DNA from: Terrimonas rubra
GTDB lineage: Bacteria; Bacteroidota; Bacteroidia; Chitinophagales; Chitinophagaceae
NCBI RefSeq assembly: GCF_042686025.1
Contig: NZ_JBHUOZ010000003.1
Span: 1,860,001-1,924,000, forward strand
Direction: 5' to 3'
Length of the DNA stretch: 64,000 bases
Below the pieces are notes generated by a model, which saw nothing but the letters and a program-made list of their open reading frames with translations, was not told where the DNA came from and searched no databases. Positions 16,551-25,501 of the stretch are shown here, in pieces. Numbering within the stretch: the stretch's first letter is position 1; each line of letters starts with the position of its first letter. The translations under genes were made by a program, and so were the position numbers.

Positions 16551-19250
16551 TTATTGTACCAGTATGGTACTGTGTTCTTTTAACCCGTCCGGAGAAAGCA
16601 ACATCAGGTGATATACGCCTGCCGGAACAGTTTTTTGTAAAGTAACAGTATGAACAGACGCACCGTTAATATGACTGATATTACCACTGTATATCGTTTG
16701 CCCTGTTGTGGCATATAATACCAGCTGGTATTTACCTGTCACCCTGTTTTGCAGGCGAACATTCAGCTGGCCTCCTTTTACGGGATTAGGATAAACGGAA
16801 AAACCGGTAGCATATAATAAACGGATGGAAGCCGTATTACTATAATAAACAGTACCCGATAATCTTAATTCTTTTATCCTGTACGCTACTGTACCGGTAC
16901 CCGGGTTTACATCCACCCATTGGTATAACTGGCTGGCCTGCGGCTGTACTGTACCAATAGTAACAAATTGAATGCCATCTATTGATTTTTCTATTTCATA
17001 AGCTACTGCTCCCTGCTGATCGATGGTTTCCCATTGCAGTTCTACCGTACTGCCTCTTTCGGACAGTTTTAAACTATTGGCGCGGATAGGCAGGGTAATA
17101 ATAGCGGCTGAACTGGCAGAGAACACAGAGGGACAATTACCACTTTGCACCACTGCACGGTAACGTGTTAACTGTGGTGGATTATTCACTACTATTTGTG
17201 CCTGTGTTTGGGCAATATCGGTAATAACCGTATTGAAATTATCAGTAGAGGATTGCCATTTGGTTACATTGCCGGTATGGCTGTTGAGTGTGAATACAGT
17301 AGTACCCGGATCATTACCGGCCATAGACGATATACCGCCCGCTGCACTTGCCGGGTTTACCGTTGCAACAACAGGTACACGTTGCGAACAGCCTGTTGCA
17401 GCTGCATAGTAAGTGGTAGTGGTGGCCAGGGAAGGAATGGAATAATTGTTGGTTGTAGCCTGTGCTGTACCACCCGATTCAACATTGTACCAGGATACGG
17501 TGCCGGAAGTAGCTGTTGCCGATAAGGTAACAGCGCCGGTGCCGCAACGTTCTACTGCAGTGGTAGAAGATATACCATTCACTGTTAAACTGATGACATT
17601 GGAAAGATCACCGGGGCAACCTGCACCCGGAGATACCAGTAAGCGATAGCTGGTTGTTCCTGTGGCAGCTGTATTGGGGATTTCAACGGAGTTATTAGCA
17701 CCGGGAATATCCTGGTAAGTTCCTGAAGCATTACTTTGCCATTGATAAATAAGATTGCTGCCGCCTGTAACGCTGGAAGTGAACTGCGCAGAGGTATTCA
17801 CACACACCGTGCCACCCCCGGAGATGGAAACAGCACTTGCCCTGGTACCGGCTGCTGCAGTTATGGTGAACACACCGCTGATACCGGCATTACCATTTCC
17901 TACCTCATGCACCGAAGCCCGGTAATTATATCCAACTGTGGCATTGGCCACCATTAAACGGTCGGTAGTAGCTCCTGAATAGTTGCCACCATTGGTAACC
18001 GTATGCCAGGTAGCGCCCCCATTTGTTGATTCCTCCCAGGTATAACTTAAAGCGCCACCGGCCGCAGGTGTACCTATTACTTCCAGGCTGGCCGTACCGC
18101 CGGTACATATCCTGGTAACCGAGGTCTCCGTACTTAAGGCAGCATTGGGAGGCAGGTTAATAGATGCGGTATTATAACCTATAAAAGCATAATCGCTGTT
18201 ACCGCTGGGCGTAATTTGTAAAGCACGTACACTGGATGCATTGGAAGCATCAATACCAAAGCTGGACAGGTTAAGACTTACCAGGCGGATATCTCTTGTG
18301 GTATTGGTACCGCTGTTCGCTACATCATAAGGCCTGGCGGCATTATAGGGAACACCGGCCGCCATGGTGAAAAGATCCAGGACATAGGTACCAAATCTTG
18401 GCAGAAGTGTCATATCCTGCGTAAAAGAATTACCTACCATATTACCGGCTGCATCCAGAAAGGTAAATATATCGTTGGAAGAGGTAGGAGAAGCGATCTG
18501 TGTCAGTATCAGGTCCGGCTCTGCATCCGATGCCTTCGTGGCATCAATATTATAGATCTGGAAGGTCATGGTAGCGGTGGAAGGAAGGTTGGTTACGCCT
18601 GTACCCATATCCAGCCCGTTAACACCATCGATCAGGGCTTTTTTTATAGTATAAGACGATACACCGGCTACGTAAGCGCTGGTGGCCGAGCCATCTACTT
18701 TTGATGCCAGTGAAATATAGGTGGAGCCTGAGCCCGAAGCCACACCGGCAATAGCAGCCACCGGCAGTGCTTTAAAAGTAGCCGGTACAAAACTGATACT
18801 GTTATTGGTCAGTTTACTGTTATCAACACCCGTGGAATAGGTAACACCATTATGTGTAAAGCCCAGCAAATGATGACTGTTATCAGGATTATTGGTTTGC
18901 GGATTACTGGCTCTCGCACGCCAGAAGCCACCGAAGTCAGTCATGATCTCGGAAGTAGGAACATAAATAAAACCACTGCTGCTGGCAGAGCCGGCAGGAT
19001 TAGTTACCATCACTGTACCCGATGCCGTTACCGGTACTGTAGCCGTGATCTGTGTAGCTGAATTAACGGTGAATGCCGCTGTAGTACCACCTAAACGGAC
19101 ATTAGTAGCTGTGGTAAAGTTTGTACCGGTAATAGTGATGGACATCCCGGGCGCTGCGGACTTTGGAGTAAAATTACTGATAGTTGGCTGGGCCGTTGCA
19201 CAGGCTCCAATAAACAACAATAATAAAAACATACATAAAGATCTCATCAT
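16551..19250 (-). CDS. Large secreted IPT/TIG and Ig-like repeat protein with T9SS type A sorting domain
   Basis: About 899 residues, exported through Sec and then the type IX secretion system. ATG 19250 (MMRSLCMFLLLLFIGACATAQ) gives the signal peptide; the start at 19274 would add eight residues. An IPT/TIG domain follows (about 22-105: ISNFTPKSAAPGMSITITG), then a long unclassified region (110-380), Ig-like modules with Cys pairs (about 385-700), a fibronectin-like part, and the C-terminal sorting domain (FSVYPNPVKGGQLNVRL to AGVYHLMLLS). It is likely a surface-attached or released adhesin-like or polymer-contacting protein; no catalytic motif was seen. It is not operonic with ku, being closed off by a terminator. 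Confidence 0.9.
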   Translation of the reverse strand: MMRSLCMFLLLLFIGACATAQPTISNFTPKSAAPGMSITITGTNFTTATNVRLGGTTAAFTVNSATQITATVPVTASGTVMVTNPAGSASSSGFIYVPTSEIMTDFGGFWRARASNPQTNNPDNSHHLLGFTHNGVTYSTGVDNSKLTNNSISFVPATFKALPVAAIAGVASGSGSTYISLASKVDGSATSAYVAGVSSYTIKKALIDGVNGLDMGTGVTNLPSTATMTFQIYNIDATKASDAEPDLILTQIASPTSSNDIFTFLDAAGNMVGNSFTQDMTLLPRFGTYVLDLFTMAAGVPYNAARPYDVANSGTNTTRDIRLVSLNLSSFGIDASNASSVRALQITPSGNSDYAFIGYNTASINLPPNAALSTETSVTRICTGGTASLEVIGTPAAGGALSYTWEESTNGGATWHTVTNGGNYSGATTDRLMVANATVGYNYRASVHEVGNGNAGISGVFTITAAAGTRASAVSISGGGTVCVNTSAQFTSSVTGGSNLIYQWQSNASGTYQDIPGANNSVEIPNTAATGTTSYRLLVSPGAGCPGDLSNVISLTVNGISSTTAVERCGTGAVTLSATATSGTVSWYNVESGGTAQATTNNYSIPSLATTTTYYAAATGCSQRVPVVATVNPASAAGGISSMAGNDPGTTVFTLNSHTGNVTKWQSSTDNFNTVITDIAQTQAQIVVNNPPQLTRYRAVVQSGNCPSVFSASSAAIITLPIRANSLKLSERGSTVELQWETIDQQGAVAYEIEKSIDGIQFVTIGTVQPQASQLYQWVDVNPGTGTVAYRIKELRLSGTVYYSNTASIRLLYATGFSVYPNPVKGGQLNVRLQNRVTGKYQLVLYATTGQTIYSGNISHINGASVHTVTLQKTVPAGVYHLMLLSPDGLKEHSTILVQ

Positions 19251-19859
19251 GATACTTGTTTTAAGAACAGGCATAAACAGTTACCTGTATCAGGAAAACA
19301 TTTGCCTGATCAGCGTAAAATGATTGTGTGGTTGCGGTTACTGTCATGTCCTGTTTTAAATTATGAAATGGATTGAATAGACTTTTGTCCTTACAGGAAC
19401 AGGCATAACAATCCCTGTACATAGTTTTACCTATCTACGCCGGGGTTATTGACCATTCCGGTAAAATATTATCCCTGGTTCTTTGAAGTAGCGGCAGCAG
19501 TATACCTTGCAAACGCAGTGTTTCCTAAAGAATGAATAAAGGGAATGTGGTAAAGGGAATAAAAAAATAAATGCTGCAACGACCTCAAAGAGGTACGTGC
19601 CACGCATAATTGATTGTTCATATAAAAAAATATTGGACGGTTAACCCGGGGATGAGCCGGGCAGATCATAAAAATACCATGATCTGTTATGCTGCAAAGA
19701 TACAAAACACTATTATAAAATTTTGTACTAAAAACAGTCAATCAGTTGACATATGTCATCTTATTTAACATTTTTACCATTTATAAGATCATGAATGTTA
19801 CACATCTTATAATAACTAATTAGTAAATAACATTTGTTGTTATTCAATTAACCGACCAT
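19251..19859. other. Long intergenic region rich in hairpins; possible minus-strand transcript
   Basis: About 600 bases with no credible ORF. On the minus strand a -7 box TATCTTTG occurs at 19692-19699. It is followed by an 8-base inverted repeat CAGATCAT/ATGATCTG (19663-19687) and a 5-base hairpin ACCTC-TTT-GAGGT (19583-19595). Further upstream are a 9-base inverted repeat TTATAAGAT/ATCTTATAA (19781-19789 and 19804-19812) and the palindrome TGACATATGTCA (19747-19758). The T9SS gene at 19250 could have a leader of over 400 bases, or a small RNA may lie here. Confidence 0.4.
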
Positions 19860-20771
19860 TTAAATAGTGATCCTGCCCCCGGTTGCCGGGATAGTTGCAC
19901 CGGATACATAGCTGCTTTCATCGGCCGCCAGGAATACAAAGGAAGGAGCTATTTCTGCCGGCTGTCCCGGCCTGCCTACCGGCGTGTTTTCACCAAATAT
20001 ATCCGCATCCTGCCATTTGGTCGACGGGATCAGGGGTGTCCATACCGGGCCGGGGGCCACCGCGTTCACCCTTATACCTTTATTATTACTCAAAAATATC
20101 TGGCTTAAATTGGCCGTAAAGTTCTGTATGGCCGCTTTGGTAGCGGCATAAGGCAACAGGTCATCAGAAGGATGATAGGCATTGACCGAAGTAGTATTAA
20201 TGATACAGCTGCCCGGCTTCATATGCGGTTCGGCAGCTTTACATAAATAAAACATGCTGTGTATGTTCACGGCAAAAGTATGTTCCCATTCCGCCGAAGG
20301 AATATCCTGCAATGATTTCCTGGCCATTTGAAAGGCGGCGTTATTCACCAGTATATCCACCCTGCCCCATGCTTTAACGGCAGTGGCTACAATTTTTTTA
20401 CAATGCTTTTCGCTGGTAATATCACCCTTCACCAGTATGCACTCCCGGCCTGCATCCTCCACATATTGAGCCGTATCGGTTGCATCTTCATCTTCACGGT
20501 CATTCAGGTAACTAATCAGTACATCGGCTCCTTCGCGGGCAAATGCTATGGCTACCGCTTTCCCGATACCTGAATCGCCGCCGGTAATGATCGCTTTTTT
20601 ACCTTTTAATTTGCCTGAACCTTTATAGGTCTCCTGACCATGATCGGCCAGCGGTTTCATGGCAGCTTCCACACCGGGAAATTCCTGTTTTTGTTTGGGG
20701 AAAGGAGGTTGGGGATATTTTGTCCTGGGATCTTTTGCCGCTTTTGTATTTTTCTTTGCCTGCTTTTTCAT
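19860..20771 (-). CDS. SDR-family oxidoreductase, general-stress (YdaD/YhdF-like) type
   Basis: NAD(P)-dependent short-chain dehydrogenase/reductase, about 303 residues. A Lys/Pro-rich N-terminal extension (1-45) leads into the Rossmann fold with the glycine motif TGGDSGIGKA, then NNAAFQ, the catalytic Ser in NTTSVN, and the Tyr-Lys pair in PYAATKAAIQNF. The extended N-terminus with PFPKQKQEFPG and a following Met/Pro stretch is typical of the stress-induced group represented by B. subtilis YdaD/Gsp39; the substrate is unknown. ATG 20771 (MKKQAKKN) is chosen over 20795 because the basic start fits the family. A single gene, with intergenic regions on both sides. Confidence 0.88.
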   Translation of the reverse strand: MKKQAKKNTKAAKDPRTKYPQPPFPKQKQEFPGVEAAMKPLADHGQETYKGSGKLKGKKAIITGGDSGIGKAVAIAFAREGADVLISYLNDREDEDATDTAQYVEDAGRECILVKGDITSEKHCKKIVATAVKAWGRVDILVNNAAFQMARKSLQDIPSAEWEHTFAVNIHSMFYLCKAAEPHMKPGSCIINTTSVNAYHPSDDLLPYAATKAAIQNFTANLSQIFLSNNKGIRVNAVAPGPVWTPLIPSTKWQDADIFGENTPVGRPGQPAEIAPSFVFLAADESSYVSGATIPATGGRITI

Positions 20772-20884
20772 ACACCATATATTTAAATATATCATTTAAT
20801 GGATGGTGGCAGCTTGTAAATGCAGCATAATTATCACTGCATATGTATTTATACAAACTTCATTCCAACTAAAGTACATGTATA

Positions 20885-20915
20885 TAAAAAGGCCGCTCTT
20901 TTTAAGAACGGCCTT
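20885..20915 (-). terminator. Intrinsic terminator of the TlpA-like gene
   Basis: Stem AAGGCCG-TCTT/AAGA-CGGCCTT (20889-20915, one unpaired position) followed on the minus strand by TTTTTATA. It lies 44 bases after the stop at 20959. Confidence 0.85.
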
Positions 20916-20958
20916 ACCTAACGGTATATATTCTCATGTGTGACGATAACCTGTCTTA

Positions 20959-22164
20959 TTATTCCAGTATTTCAGCCAGGGTTGCGGTTAATTCTTCGCC
21001 CCTGATATTTTTAGCAATGATCTTACCTTCTTTATCCAGCAATAAATTCTGAGGTATGGCTTTGATATCATACAATTTAGCAACCTCATTATCCCAGAAT
21101 TGCAGATCCGAAACATGTGTCCAATCCAGCTGATCATCATGAATGGCTTTTAACCATTTATCTTTTTGTCCGGGGCGATCCAGTGAAATGCCCAATACAG
21201 TAAAATCCTTGTTTTTATATTGCTGAAAAGCGGCTACCACATTGGGGTTCTCTGCCCGGCAGGGACCACACCAGCTTGCCCAGAAATCAATCAATACATA
21301 TTTGCCTTTAAAAGATGCTAAACTCACCGGGGTGCCCGAGGTATCGGCCTGCGAAAAAGGAATAGCCGGTTTGCCAATGGCTAATTGCCTGGCAGTGGCG
21401 ATCCTTTGTTTAAATATTTTACCAGAGGGAGTATTTTTTACAGCGGGGCCTAATAAAGCATAAACCGGTTCCACTTTATCTGCATCAATTGCATAACCAC
21501 TGTATTGCGATAACGCATATATAGCTACCGGCGACTGCTTACCCTTTGTTTTAATATACGCTTTGTACACTTTTTCCCTGATCACATCATTTAAGGAATC
21601 AATCTGCTTACGGACCAGTTTCTCCCCTGCTTCATCTTTTTCTTTACGGTGTTGTGAACTCTGCTCATATAATACCGCAAACGCAGGGTCATAATCGGCT
21701 ACCTGTGATTTAATATCCAGGTATTCCTGGTGGGCCTTAGAGCCGGATACGGCTGCATTTTTGATGGAATCTTTTACCAGCACATTAATTTTCCCCTGTT
21801 CAAAAAACACACTCAGGTTATCCGGAACAATACGCTGCCCTTTTACCGGCGTTTTTTTCTCAGCCGGCTCTACCCTTAACTGTCCAAGTACAGGTTCATC
21901 CAGCCAGGTTTTAAACACTACCTGCTTCTCATTCCCCACTACTATACTGTCATTATAACGTACTTTGGTAAGCGAATTATAATAAGTAAAAAACACTTTT
22001 TCTGCCGGGTACGACAGACCGCTTAGATCAATAGCTACTGTTACATTTTCTTTGGGTGCTTTTGTTTTCTTGCCTTTACCCGGATCATTGTCGATCGCCT
22101 GTGCAGCTTGTAAAGACATAATGGCCACACCTGATAATAAAACCCGGAATGCAGTTTTTGTCAT
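20959..22164 (-). CDS. TlpA-family thioredoxin-like protein with DUF4369-type N-terminal domain
   Basis: Exported thiol-disulfide oxidoreductase, 401 residues, signal peptide MTKTAFRVLLSGVAIMSLQAAQA. An N-terminal DUF4369-like beta domain (about 40-140) and a helical linker (about 145-260) precede an AhpC/TSA-thioredoxin domain (about 265-401). The active site WASWCGPCRAEN lies near residue 298 and the cis-Pro in IKAIPQNLLLD. Proteins of this design are common and numerous in Bacteroidota, where they act in periplasmic redox homeostasis or cytochrome maturation; which role applies here is not shown. Monocistronic: promoter at 22196-22225 and terminator at 20885-20915. Confidence 0.92.
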   Translation of the reverse strand: MTKTAFRVLLSGVAIMSLQAAQAIDNDPGKGKKTKAPKENVTVAIDLSGLSYPAEKVFFTYYNSLTKVRYNDSIVVGNEKQVVFKTWLDEPVLGQLRVEPAEKKTPVKGQRIVPDNLSVFFEQGKINVLVKDSIKNAAVSGSKAHQEYLDIKSQVADYDPAFAVLYEQSSQHRKEKDEAGEKLVRKQIDSLNDVIREKVYKAYIKTKGKQSPVAIYALSQYSGYAIDADKVEPVYALLGPAVKNTPSGKIFKQRIATARQLAIGKPAIPFSQADTSGTPVSLASFKGKYVLIDFWASWCGPCRAENPNVVAAFQQYKNKDFTVLGISLDRPGQKDKWLKAIHDDQLDWTHVSDLQFWDNEVAKLYDIKAIPQNLLLDKEGKIIAKNIRGEELTATLAEILE

Positions 22165-22195
22165 ATTGGTTGATTTAATAAATAGAATATGCCGG

Positions 22196-22225
22196 CAAAA
22201 ATAACAGGTTTTAATTAGTCTACAA
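22196..22225 (-). promoter_or_regulatory. Promoter of the TlpA-like gene
   Basis: On the minus strand a -33 TTG (22223-22225) and a -7 TATTTTTG (22196-22203) are separated by 19 bases, a good match to the Bacteroidota promoter. The -33 element sits at the edge of the loop of the inverted repeat at 22211-22243. Confidence 0.7.
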
Positions 22226-22243
22226 AATAAGTAGACTAATTAA
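22211..22243. promoter_or_regulatory. Inverted repeat with 13-base arms over the TlpA promoter, probable operator
   Basis: Perfect arms TTAATTAGTCTAC/GTAGACTAATTAA with a 7-base centre. Position over the -33 element argues for a repressor or redox-regulator site rather than a terminator. No regulator gene is adjacent, so the cognate protein would act in trans. Confidence 0.62.
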
Positions 22244-22359
22244 TTATACAACCATAAAAAGGGCCTGTTATACATACGCTTTCAAAAATTTTACCTAACA
22301 GCAGAACGGTTTAATACAAAAGGAACACTATTTGCATATTGTTATTTCCCGATTGTAGA

Positions 22360-22402
22360 TCGGCCATTGTCCATAGCCAATTGTCCATTGTCAATTATTT
22401 CA
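22360..22402. repeat. Degenerate short-period repeat (CCATTGTC type)
   Basis: Successive units such as GGCCATTGTCC, CAATTGTCC, ATTGTCAATT in the leader of ppk1. Same style as the block at 28125-28200. Confidence 0.6.
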
Positions 22403-22478
22403 GTAACTTGTATACCCTGGTTTTGTAACTAACCGGAACAATATCAAAAACTTAACATAGGCAACCCAATCCGTTGGC

Positions 22479-22486
22479 TATTTTTG
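22479..22486 (+). promoter_or_regulatory. -7 promoter element of the ppk1-ppx operon
   Basis: TATTTTTG fits TAnnTTTG, 16 bases before ATG 22503. No clear -33 TTG is seen at the usual distance. Confidence 0.5.
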
Positions 22487-22502
22487 TATATAGCTTAAAA
22501 TT

Positions 22503-24590
22503 ATGACACACCACAAGCCTAAAATTATTGCACGCGATATCAGCTGGTTATCCTTCAACGCCCGTGTATTACAGGAAGCCGGTGATAAAACAGTTCCGCT
22601 TATTGAAAGGATCCGCTTCCTTGGTATATTCTCTAATAACCTGGATGAATTTTTCCGTGTACGCGTAGCTACCCTTAACCGCATGCTGGCAGTAGGCGCC
22701 AAGGCCAATATGCACCTGGAACAAAACCCCCAGGCTATATTAGACCAGATACAGCTGACCGTATTACAGCAACAGGAAGATTTTAACCGCATCTGGCTGG
22801 ATATACAAAAAGACATGCACCGGCAGAAGGTCTTCCTGAAACAGGAGAACGAATTAAACGAGGCCCAGCAGGCTTTTATACGGGATTATTATGATGAGGA
22901 GATAAGTCCCAACGTTATTCCCCTGATGATAGAGAACATTAAAGAATTCCCGGCTTTAAGGGACAAGTCCATTTACCTGGCCGTTGTGATGCGTAAAAAA
23001 GAAGATGAACTCCAGAAAAAATATGCCCTCATAGAAATTCCCAGTAAAGTACTGGGCCGTTTCATATTACTACCTTCACCCGAAGGCGAACAACATATCA
23101 TGTTGCTGGAAGATGCCATACGGTTTAACCTGCCGGATATATTTCAATATTTTGGCTTTAACGAATACCAGGCCTATATTTTTAAAATGACCCGCGACGC
23201 GGAAATTGATATAGACAATGATGTATCGACCAATATCATTCAAAAACTCAAAAAAGGATTAAAGAACAGGCGCCTGGGCAAACCGGTGCGTTTTGTATAC
23301 GACCGGGAGATTGATACAGGCTTACTGGAATACCTCATCCGCCGGCTTAACCTGAGCCGTAAGGACAACCTGATACCCGGTGGACGTATCCATAATTTCA
23401 GGCATTTTATGGATTTTCCGCCCCAGGTCTTTGCCGTAAAAAATAAACGGAATAAACCTTTTGATCACCCCCTCTTTGTTGACAACCGGGTTACGGAAGT
23501 GATACACAAAAGAGATGTGCTCTTACATTTCCCCTATCACTCTTTTGCCCCCATTATCGACCTGATAAGGGAAGCAGCTTTTGACCCCGATGTGACCACA
23601 ATTAAAATTACCTGTTACCGGCTGGCCTCGCAATCAAAAATTGTGAACGCCCTCATCAATGCAGCCCGTAATGGTAAGGAAGTGATCGTGATGCTGGAAC
23701 TAAGGGCCCGTTTTGATGAAGAGGCCAACCTGGAATGGAAAGACAGGCTGGAAGAAGTAGGCGTAAAAGTATTGATAGAGATACCCAAACTGAAAGTACA
23801 TGCCAAATTATGCGTGATCAGTAAAAAAATGAATGGCAAACTCAAACATTATGGCTTTGTAAGTACCGGCAATATGAACGAAAAAACAGCCCGGATCTAT
23901 GGCGACCATTGCCTGCTGACAGCCAATGCCAAGATCATGACCGACGCCAACCGTATATTTCAATACCTGCTGGCCCCCAAACAAAATGCCGGTGTTTTAA
24001 AATTATGCAAAACGGTAGTGCCCAGCCCGGGTTATATGCGTCAGGAAATGGTAAAACTGATCGATGAAGAAATAAAACAGGCACAGAAAAACAAGCCTGC
24101 CGGCATTTTACTGAAAATGAACTCGCTGTCAGATGAAAAAATGATCGCAAAACTGCATGAAGCAGCCCGTGCCGGGGTAAAAATACAGCTGATCGTACGG
24201 GGTATTTTCTGTTTTGTTACCGAGAATAATAAGTTTAAATACCCGGTAGAAGCCATCAGCATTGTTGATGAGTACTTAGAGCATGCCAGGGTATTTGTAT
24301 TTCATAATAAGGGTAAACAAAAAGTTTATTTATCTTCGGCCGATTGGATGCGCCGGAATCTTGATCATCGTATTGAAGCTTGCTGCCCTGTGCACAATGC
24401 TTCCTTAAAAAAAGAACTGACAGATATTTTACAGATTCAGTTAAAGGACAATGTAAAAGCAAGGCGCTTGAACAATGATTTAACCAATGAATATGTTACC
24501 GCCGGTAAACGTAAATGGCGTTCGCAGGTGGAAACCTATAATTATCTCATTAAAAAAGCGAATATAACAAGTGATACTGGCAGCAATTGA
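22503..24590 (+). CDS. ppk1: Polyphosphate kinase 1
   Basis: Makes inorganic polyphosphate from ATP, and can run in reverse. The 695-residue protein carries the full PPK1 set: the N-terminal domain (SWLSFNARVLQEA, FLGIFSNNLDEFFRVRVATL), the middle domain (FPYHSFAPIIDLIREAA), and two C-terminal phospholipase-D-like domains. The first has KVHAKLCVIS with the autophosphorylated His and STGNMNEKTARIYGDH; the second has EYLEHARVFVFHN and YLSSADWMRRNLDHR. Length is normal. Its 3' end overlaps the ppx start by 20 bases, so the two are translated as a coupled pair. Confidence 0.97.
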   Translation: MTHHKPKIIARDISWLSFNARVLQEAGDKTVPLIERIRFLGIFSNNLDEFFRVRVATLNRMLAVGAKANMHLEQNPQAILDQIQLTVLQQQEDFNRIWLDIQKDMHRQKVFLKQENELNEAQQAFIRDYYDEEISPNVIPLMIENIKEFPALRDKSIYLAVVMRKKEDELQKKYALIEIPSKVLGRFILLPSPEGEQHIMLLEDAIRFNLPDIFQYFGFNEYQAYIFKMTRDAEIDIDNDVSTNIIQKLKKGLKNRRLGKPVRFVYDREIDTGLLEYLIRRLNLSRKDNLIPGGRIHNFRHFMDFPPQVFAVKNKRNKPFDHPLFVDNRVTEVIHKRDVLLHFPYHSFAPIIDLIREAAFDPDVTTIKITCYRLASQSKIVNALINAARNGKEVIVMLELRARFDEEANLEWKDRLEEVGVKVLIEIPKLKVHAKLCVISKKMNGKLKHYGFVSTGNMNEKTARIYGDHCLLTANAKIMTDANRIFQYLLAPKQNAGVLKLCKTVVPSPGYMRQEMVKLIDEEIKQAQKNKPAGILLKMNSLSDEKMIAKLHEAARAGVKIQLIVRGIFCFVTENNKFKYPVEAISIVDEYLEHARVFVFHNKGKQKVYLSSADWMRRNLDHRIEACCPVHNASLKKELTDILQIQLKDNVKARRLNNDLTNEYVTAGKRKWRSQVETYNYLIKKANITSDTGSN

Positions 24591-25449
24591 TATTGGCAGT
24601 AATGCCGCAAGGTTATTGATCACAGATGTACAAACATTTAACCCTGCCGCACCGGTGTTCAACAAGCTGGCCCTCGTAAGGGTGCCTTTACGTTTGGGCT
24701 TTGATGTATTTGATACCGGCGAGATCAGTACCCGTAAAGTGGAGAACATCGTTAAAACCATACAATCCTATAAATTATTAATGGATGTATATGGCGTCAG
24801 CCATTTAAAAGCCTGTGCCACTTCCGCCATGCGGGATGCAAAAAACGGGGCAGCGATCATAGATAAAGTCTATAATAAAACCGGCATTAAAATAGAAGTG
24901 ATCTCCGGCCAGCAGGAAGCCTCTTTCATCTACGAGAACCACGTGGCCGAGAATATGTCAAAAGACGACTCCTACCTGTATATTGATGTAGGCGGCGGCA
25001 GTACCGAGCTCACTTTCTTTTCCGACGGTAAACTGGTTTTTAAGGAATCCTTCAACATCGGCACCATCCGTTTGTTAAAACAACAGGTAGCCGATAAACA
25101 ATGGGATGATATGAAGGAATTTATAAAGAAAAACACCAGGGGTTATCATAAAGTAACTGCGATCGGTACCGGCGGCAACATCAACAAGGTATTTTCCATG
25201 TCCAAAAGAAAAGATGGCAAGTCATTACCGCTTGACCTGTTGAAGGACTATTACCGTGAGTTCAGTATCTTATCCCTATCGGAAAGAATGCGTTTGTTTA
25301 AAATGCGGGAAGACCGTGCAGATGTAATTGTGCCTGCCCTATTAATTTATATTAATGTAATGCGCTGGGCCGACAGCACCGAGATATTTGTTCCCAAAAT
25401 TGGTCTGGCCGATGGTTTGATACAACATTTGTACGACCAGGTAAAATAA
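24571..25449 (+). CDS. Ppx/GppA-family exopolyphosphatase or pppGpp phosphatase
   Basis: 292-residue ASKHA-fold phosphatase. Phosphate-loop motifs are seen: AAIDIGSNAARLLITD at the N-terminus, ACATSAMRDAKNG, YLYIDVGGGSTELTFF and AIGTGGNINKVF. It lacks the C-terminal HD-like domain of long E. coli Ppx/GppA, so it is the short form. The start is GTG 24571, inside the end of ppk1; no ATG in frame lies nearby that keeps the first phosphate-loop motif. Pairing with ppk1 points to polyphosphate degradation, though hydrolysis of pppGpp is possible for this family. Confidence 0.92.
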   Translation: MILAAIDIGSNAARLLITDVQTFNPAAPVFNKLALVRVPLRLGFDVFDTGEISTRKVENIVKTIQSYKLLMDVYGVSHLKACATSAMRDAKNGAAIIDKVYNKTGIKIEVISGQQEASFIYENHVAENMSKDDSYLYIDVGGGSTELTFFSDGKLVFKESFNIGTIRLLKQQVADKQWDDMKEFIKKNTRGYHKVTAIGTGGNINKVFSMSKRKDGKSLPLDLLKDYYREFSILSLSERMRLFKMREDRADVIVPALLIYINVMRWADSTEIFVPKIGLADGLIQHLYDQVK

Positions 25450-25462
25450 TACCCAGAACACT

Positions 25463-25470
25463 TACTTTTG
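25463..25470 (+). promoter_or_regulatory. -7 promoter element of panB
   Basis: TACTTTTG matches TAnnTTTG, 31 bases before ATG 25502 and just after the ppx stop. Confidence 0.5.
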
Positions 25471-25501
25471 CGTTTCATTCTATCACAACACAAACACTGT
25501 T

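Noticed and set aside
19469..19741. 90-codon minus-strand ORF
   Set aside because: Composition is not protein-like, it runs through a promoter box and hairpins, and no motif or signal peptide is present.
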